Shown here in pieces: positions 28,662 through 32,035 of a stretch of DNA of 32,035 nucleotides. The stretch comes from Priapulus caudatus (taxonomy: Eukaryota; Priapulida; Priapulimorpha; Priapulimorphida; Priapulidae): assembly GCF_000485595.1 (NCBI RefSeq), contig NW_014577667.1:276325-308359 (forward strand), given 5' to 3'. Numbering within the stretch: position 1 is the first letter of the stretch; every line of letters starts with the position of its first letter. Made by a program: the position numbers and the translations under genes. The notes under the pieces are model-generated. The model had not been told where the DNA came from and searched no databases. It worked only from the letters and a program-made list of their open reading frames with translations.

Positions 28662-29405
28662 ATGTCGGAGAAGTCTGTAGACTGTTTGTGGAGCCAAAGA
28701 ATGGAGGAAAGCACGGACGCTCCGCCGGGAGAAAAGTTCCTCACCTATGTCTGCTATGAGGACGTCAAGGCTGAAAGCGCGCCGCTGGTTTCCCGGTCAC
28801 AGTCACAGACTAGTAGTCGACTGTCGCTGGCTAAGGCGGCAGAGAAACAAACGAAAGCGTTTCTGGCGCGAGAGTTTTTGGCGCGAGCGGGGGCTCTAAA
28901 ACAGAAAAGAAAAATACAGCACGCTAAACTCGAACTGGCTCTAAACGAGAATGAACACAACATTGAAACGGAAATTAACGTCAGTGAGGCGAGAGCACGA
29001 GTGCTGGAAGAATTGGAAAATAGTGAACTAATAGACAATCGGTCGCTGGCGCAGATGGACGCTATCACGAGCAGCAAGCCGCAAGTAACGTTTGCAGATT
29101 CCGTAGTGACTGAGGCGAAAGTTGGAAATCCGTCCTCGGTTGTGGACAGTAACTCTGTTGATTCGTCCGACGTTGTGAGTGGTGGCTCGGTATTGTTTGA
29201 ACCCTGTGCGCAGTCGTTTTTTTACAGGTTTATGGTGTCGACACCTGTTGTGAATACCAGTGGGCACTCGATCTTTCGCTTTGACTCTGTCACCGACACG
29301 ACGGCAGACCTACATGACCTAAGCCTTGCTGTTACGGAACTGAGAAAACCAGCAATGGACATCGCGAAATTCGACGGGCTACACAAACCTTCTCAGGCAG
29401 TTTAA
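28662..29405 (+). CDS. gag N-terminal part of copy B
   Basis: I start at the first ATG of the frame (28662, MSEKSVDCLWSQ); the frame is open further upstream to 28563 without ATG. The protein has a Lys/Ala/Glu-rich probable coiled coil (AEKQTKAFLAREFLARAGAL, then NENEHNIETEINVSEARARV), a Ser/Val-rich linker and MDIAKFDGLHKP at its end. The natural continuation (RQFNARISANTDSADERLTY) is in the +1 frame from about 29393. The same frame step is present in copy A. Confidence 0.7.
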   Translation: MSEKSVDCLWSQRMEESTDAPPGEKFLTYVCYEDVKAESAPLVSRSQSQTSSRLSLAKAAEKQTKAFLAREFLARAGALKQKRKIQHAKLELALNENEHNIETEINVSEARARVLEELENSELIDNRSLAQMDAITSSKPQVTFADSVVTEAKVGNPSSVVDSNSVDSSDVVSGGSVLFEPCAQSFFYRFMVSTPVVNTSGHSIFRFDSVTDTTADLHDLSLAVTELRKPAMDIAKFDGLHKPSQAV

Positions 29406-30318
29406 TGCCAGGATCAGTGCCAACACTGATTCTGCCGATGAAAGGTTAACCTACTTTTTGCAGAACACAACAGGTGAGGCACACAGCATCGCACAGGCAT
29501 ATGCGCACCGCAACGCCGAGCGTGGTTACCGAGCCACACTGGACGAGTTCAAAGACAGGTATGGCAATCCAAGCGAAACCGCGCAGTCTTACGTTAACCG
29601 TGCACTGGGCTGACCAAACGTGAAAGCCGACAAACCGAAGCTACTGGACGAATTCGGAACCTTTCTTCGTGAATGTTTGCATGCGGTGAAAGAAACTAAG
29701 CCTGTAGGCGTCTTGGAATACTGGAAGAACATGAAGCAAATCGTGAAGAAGTTGCCATATCATCTGCACGATAGGTGGAGGAGCATCGTGTACAAGAAGA
29801 AAATCAGGAACCAGCCGGTTAAATTTGGCCAACTAGTAGACTTTGTTAGAAAAGAGGCAAGGAAGGCAAACGACCCCGTGTACGGAAACGAGGTCACGAG
29901 TCCAGCCCTTTAGCCTGCTAGTAGGTCACCATACCCCAGCAAGCAACCTAGTCATGGCAGTAGGCCATCTCAGCCAACTCATATGAGTTTGGCCACCAAC
30001 GTAAACAGCCCCAGCCCTACCCCTGTCGTTAGAGGTAAGACTCCGAACCCGCCCTCCAACCCGGTGTCGTGTACTCCTTGTCTCTTTTGTAAGGGTACTG
30101 ACCACAATTTGGTCAACTGTTCAAGGTTTTTGATCGAGTCACTTTCTGAAAGGTATGCGTTGTTGAGGTTGCATAACTTGTGTTTTGGCTGTTTGAAGCC
30201 TGGCCACAGGAAGAGGTTTTGCCAAAGTAGGTTGACATACAGCAAGCAGTGTCAACAAGGACACCCTACTATTATGCATGCCGCTGAAGCAGCAAGGCCC
30301 AAGTCGGGTCCCAATTAG
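29394..30318 (+). pseudogene. gag capsid-like part and zinc knuckles of copy B
   Basis: The frame carries RQFNARIS, LTYFLQNTTGEAHSIAQAY, LDEFKDRYGNPSETAQSYVN and LPYHLHDRWRSIVYKKK, similar to the BEL/Pao gag (DUF1759) region, then two zinc knuckles of CX2CX4HX4C spacing at 30079-30120 and 30181-30222. In-frame stops lie at 29611 (TGA), 29911 (TAG, also present in copy A) and 30316 (TAG). Upstream of the knuckles is a Pro/Ser-rich linker. Confidence 0.75.
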
Positions 30319-32035
30319 ACAAGGGTATGTACAGGTTATACGAGGGCCGGAGATTCTCCCCAGCAAGCATTGGCCATTGTGCCGGTCAGGGTAAAATGTG
30401 TGTCAACCATTCGTGCGGTGGAAACCTTTGCTTTCCTGGATAGTGGAAGTACTTCTTCCTTCATGACTGAAGATTTGATGAGGTCATTGGGTGCAAAGGG
30501 TAGAAGGTCACAGATTGATTTGCGTACCATGTCTCAGCATTGTGTGATAAGTGGGTTTGAGAGAACTGGTTTAGAGGGCAGTAGTTTGAATGAGGAAGCA
30601 ACAGTGAAGTTGCCACCCATTTACACACAGCCTGAATTGCCTGTGACCAAGGTTGATATTATTGGCCCTGAGGTACTAATAGATAGGTGGCCTTACTTGC
30701 GCGACATTTCATTCTCTACAGGTGCCATATATAGTAAAGTTGGTTTGCTCCTAGGGGTAGATGTGCCGAAGGCTTTGGAGCCGTGAGATATCGTGAAGAG
30801 TGTTGGCAATGGGCCTTTCGCGGTACAAACCATCCTGGGTTGGGTCATAAATGGGCCTTTGAATGTTTCTAGTGATAGCGTGTCACCGCGAAATGCGTCG
30901 TGTAATTGCGCCGTGACAAGTTTGGAAGCACAGGTACAGCGTCAGTTTGATCTCGACTTTAGTGAGAGGATTATAGATGATCAAGACGAGTACTCTCGTA
31001 ATGACAAACTTTTCCTGAAGAGGATCGAAGAGTCCATACGTTATGAGAATGGCCACAACGTCATAGGCCTGCCGTTTAAGTCTGAGGATATCCGGATGCC
31101 GAATAATAAGAAGCAATCAGAGCAACGGATGTCTGGATTGGGGAGAGGTTTTGAGAAGGACGCAGCCTACGCCGAGGAGTATCAAGGTTTCATGAACAAG
31201 GTGTTGGACAATGGCTATGTCAGAAGAGTCCCAGCAGAGCTTCTTTAGCCCGAAGTAGAGAATTCAGGTAAAGTGTGGTATATACCCCATCATGGGGTGC
31301 GACACCCGCGGAAACACGAACTGCGCGTCGTGTTTGATTGTGCGGCGCGGTACAGTGGGTGTTGTTTGAATGACGATTTGTTGGCCGGTCCTAACTTGAC
31401 TAATAGTCTTGTTGGAACCCTACTTAGGTTTAGGCTCGATGATGTTGCGATTCATGAGGACATAGAAACCATGATTTACAGAGTAGGCGTTCCTCCAGAG
31501 CATTGTAACTTTCTTCGGTTCTTTTGGTGGAAGGATGAAAACCCTGCGAACGAAGTGTTGGAATATCAGATGGTAGTGCACCTGTTTGGCGCGAAATCGT
31601 CTCCGAGTTGTGCTAATTTTGCGCGTAGAAGGACCGCCATGGACGTGAAGGGTCAGTTTAATTCGGAGGTTATTAATACGGTGCTCAAGTTCTTCTATAT
31701 CGACGATCTGTTGAAGAATGCGAGGGCCGCCCAATGTGCCATCGTTTTAAGGACGGATGTCGATTCAGTGTTGGACCACGGTGGCTTCAACATGCGATGC
31801 TGGGTAAGTAACCACAGAGAGGTAGTCGCCACCATACCAGTGGGAAAGAGGGCCAAGAGTGTTGTAGATTTGGATTTGGACCAGGACGTAATGCCAATCG
31901 AAATTGAGCTGGATGTAAGTTGGTGCGTCGAGTCTGATAGGTTTCGCGTTGTGCGCGATGTACAGAAGCGTCCGCCCACACGTCGTGGGATCCCGTCCAT
32001 GGTAAACAGTGTTTATAATCCACTTGTTTTCCTGG
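30319..32035 (+). pseudogene. pol of copy B: aspartic protease and reverse transcriptase (3' truncated by window)
   Basis: In one frame: the protease segment ETFAFLDSGSTSSFM (catalytic Asp at 30439), GLLLGVDVPKALEP, then ILGWVINGPL, the usual BEL/Pao link; then the reverse transcriptase with VWYIPHHGV, ELRVVFDCAA, FGAKSSPSCANFARRRTA and the active-site YIDDLL (31696-31713), and RAKSVVDLDLDQDVMPIEIE toward the peptidase A17 region. Stops lie at 30784 (TGA) and 31246 (TAG). From 31249 the frame is open to the window end. The enzyme is presumably inactive in this copy. Confidence 0.85.

Larger units (their letters stand above)
28041..32035 (+). mobile_element. BEL/Pao-like LTR retrotransposon copy B (runs off the window)
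   Basis: It has a leader or 5' LTR region from 28041, gag (28662 onward), two zinc knuckles, an aspartic protease with LDSGST, and a reverse transcriptase with YIDDLL, in the order of BEL/Pao elements (DUF1759, DUF1758, RT, peptidase A17 region). It carries five in-frame stops and one frame change. The LTR limits cannot be set because the 3' LTR is outside the window. It starts exactly where copy A breaks off, consistent with insertion of B into A, or a duplication. Confidence 0.85.

Overview
This window looks like nuclear DNA of an invertebrate metazoan. It has a multi-exon receptor guanylyl cyclase gene with GT/AG introns, dense di-, tri-, tetra- and pentanucleotide repeats, BEL/Pao-type and non-LTR retroelements, and DNA transposons with inverted repeats. 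I cannot name the species. Nothing prokaryotic is present, and I saw no tRNA, rRNA or CRISPR array.

Layout. (1) 1-1407: no gene seen; purine-rich simple repeats. (2) 1408-7949: a roughly 6.5 kb DNA-transposon-like element. Its outer arms are long inverted copies of each other (1408-1864 and 7562-7949). Its single large gene (2437-7346) is now broken by two frame changes and two stops. The protein had N-terminal Cys/His clusters, a large unrecognised central region, a domain carrying the ordered acidic motifs of FEN/XPG-type (PIN-fold) nucleases, and a C-terminal Cys-rich tail. This is the best candidate in the window for an undescribed system. (3) 8600-23217: on the + strand, the 5' part of a natriuretic-peptide-receptor-like membrane guanylyl cyclase. 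Signal peptide, ANF-receptor ectodomain, one transmembrane segment, kinase-homology domain, dimerisation helix and the first exon of the cyclase domain are spread over about 18 exons. Exons 1-14 join with perfectly matching splice phases. Exons 15-18 are recognisable but show one-base frame inconsistencies. The introns carry large repeat blocks, including a 2.6 kb ACTAT pentanucleotide array. (4) 23218-26600: no further cyclase exon seen; an antisense non-LTR retrotransposon 3' end and a roughly 1.1 kb element rich in AACGTTC-like motifs. (5) 26601-32035: two directly repeated copies of a BEL/Pao-like LTR retrotransposon, in the same orientation as the cyclase gene. Copy A is a truncated gag fragment. 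Copy B is longer (leader, gag, zinc knuckles, aspartic protease, reverse transcriptase), carries stops, and runs off the end of the window.

How it fits together. The cyclase gene is the only host gene I can support. Everything else is mobile or repetitive DNA inserted upstream of it, in its introns, or downstream of its last visible exon. The rest of the cyclase catalytic domain is not visible and would lie beyond the window if the gene is whole. The three isolated N bases (16225, 19859, 26600) each sit exactly at the edge of a duplicated stretch. Some duplications, and the continuity across those points, may therefore be assembly effects.
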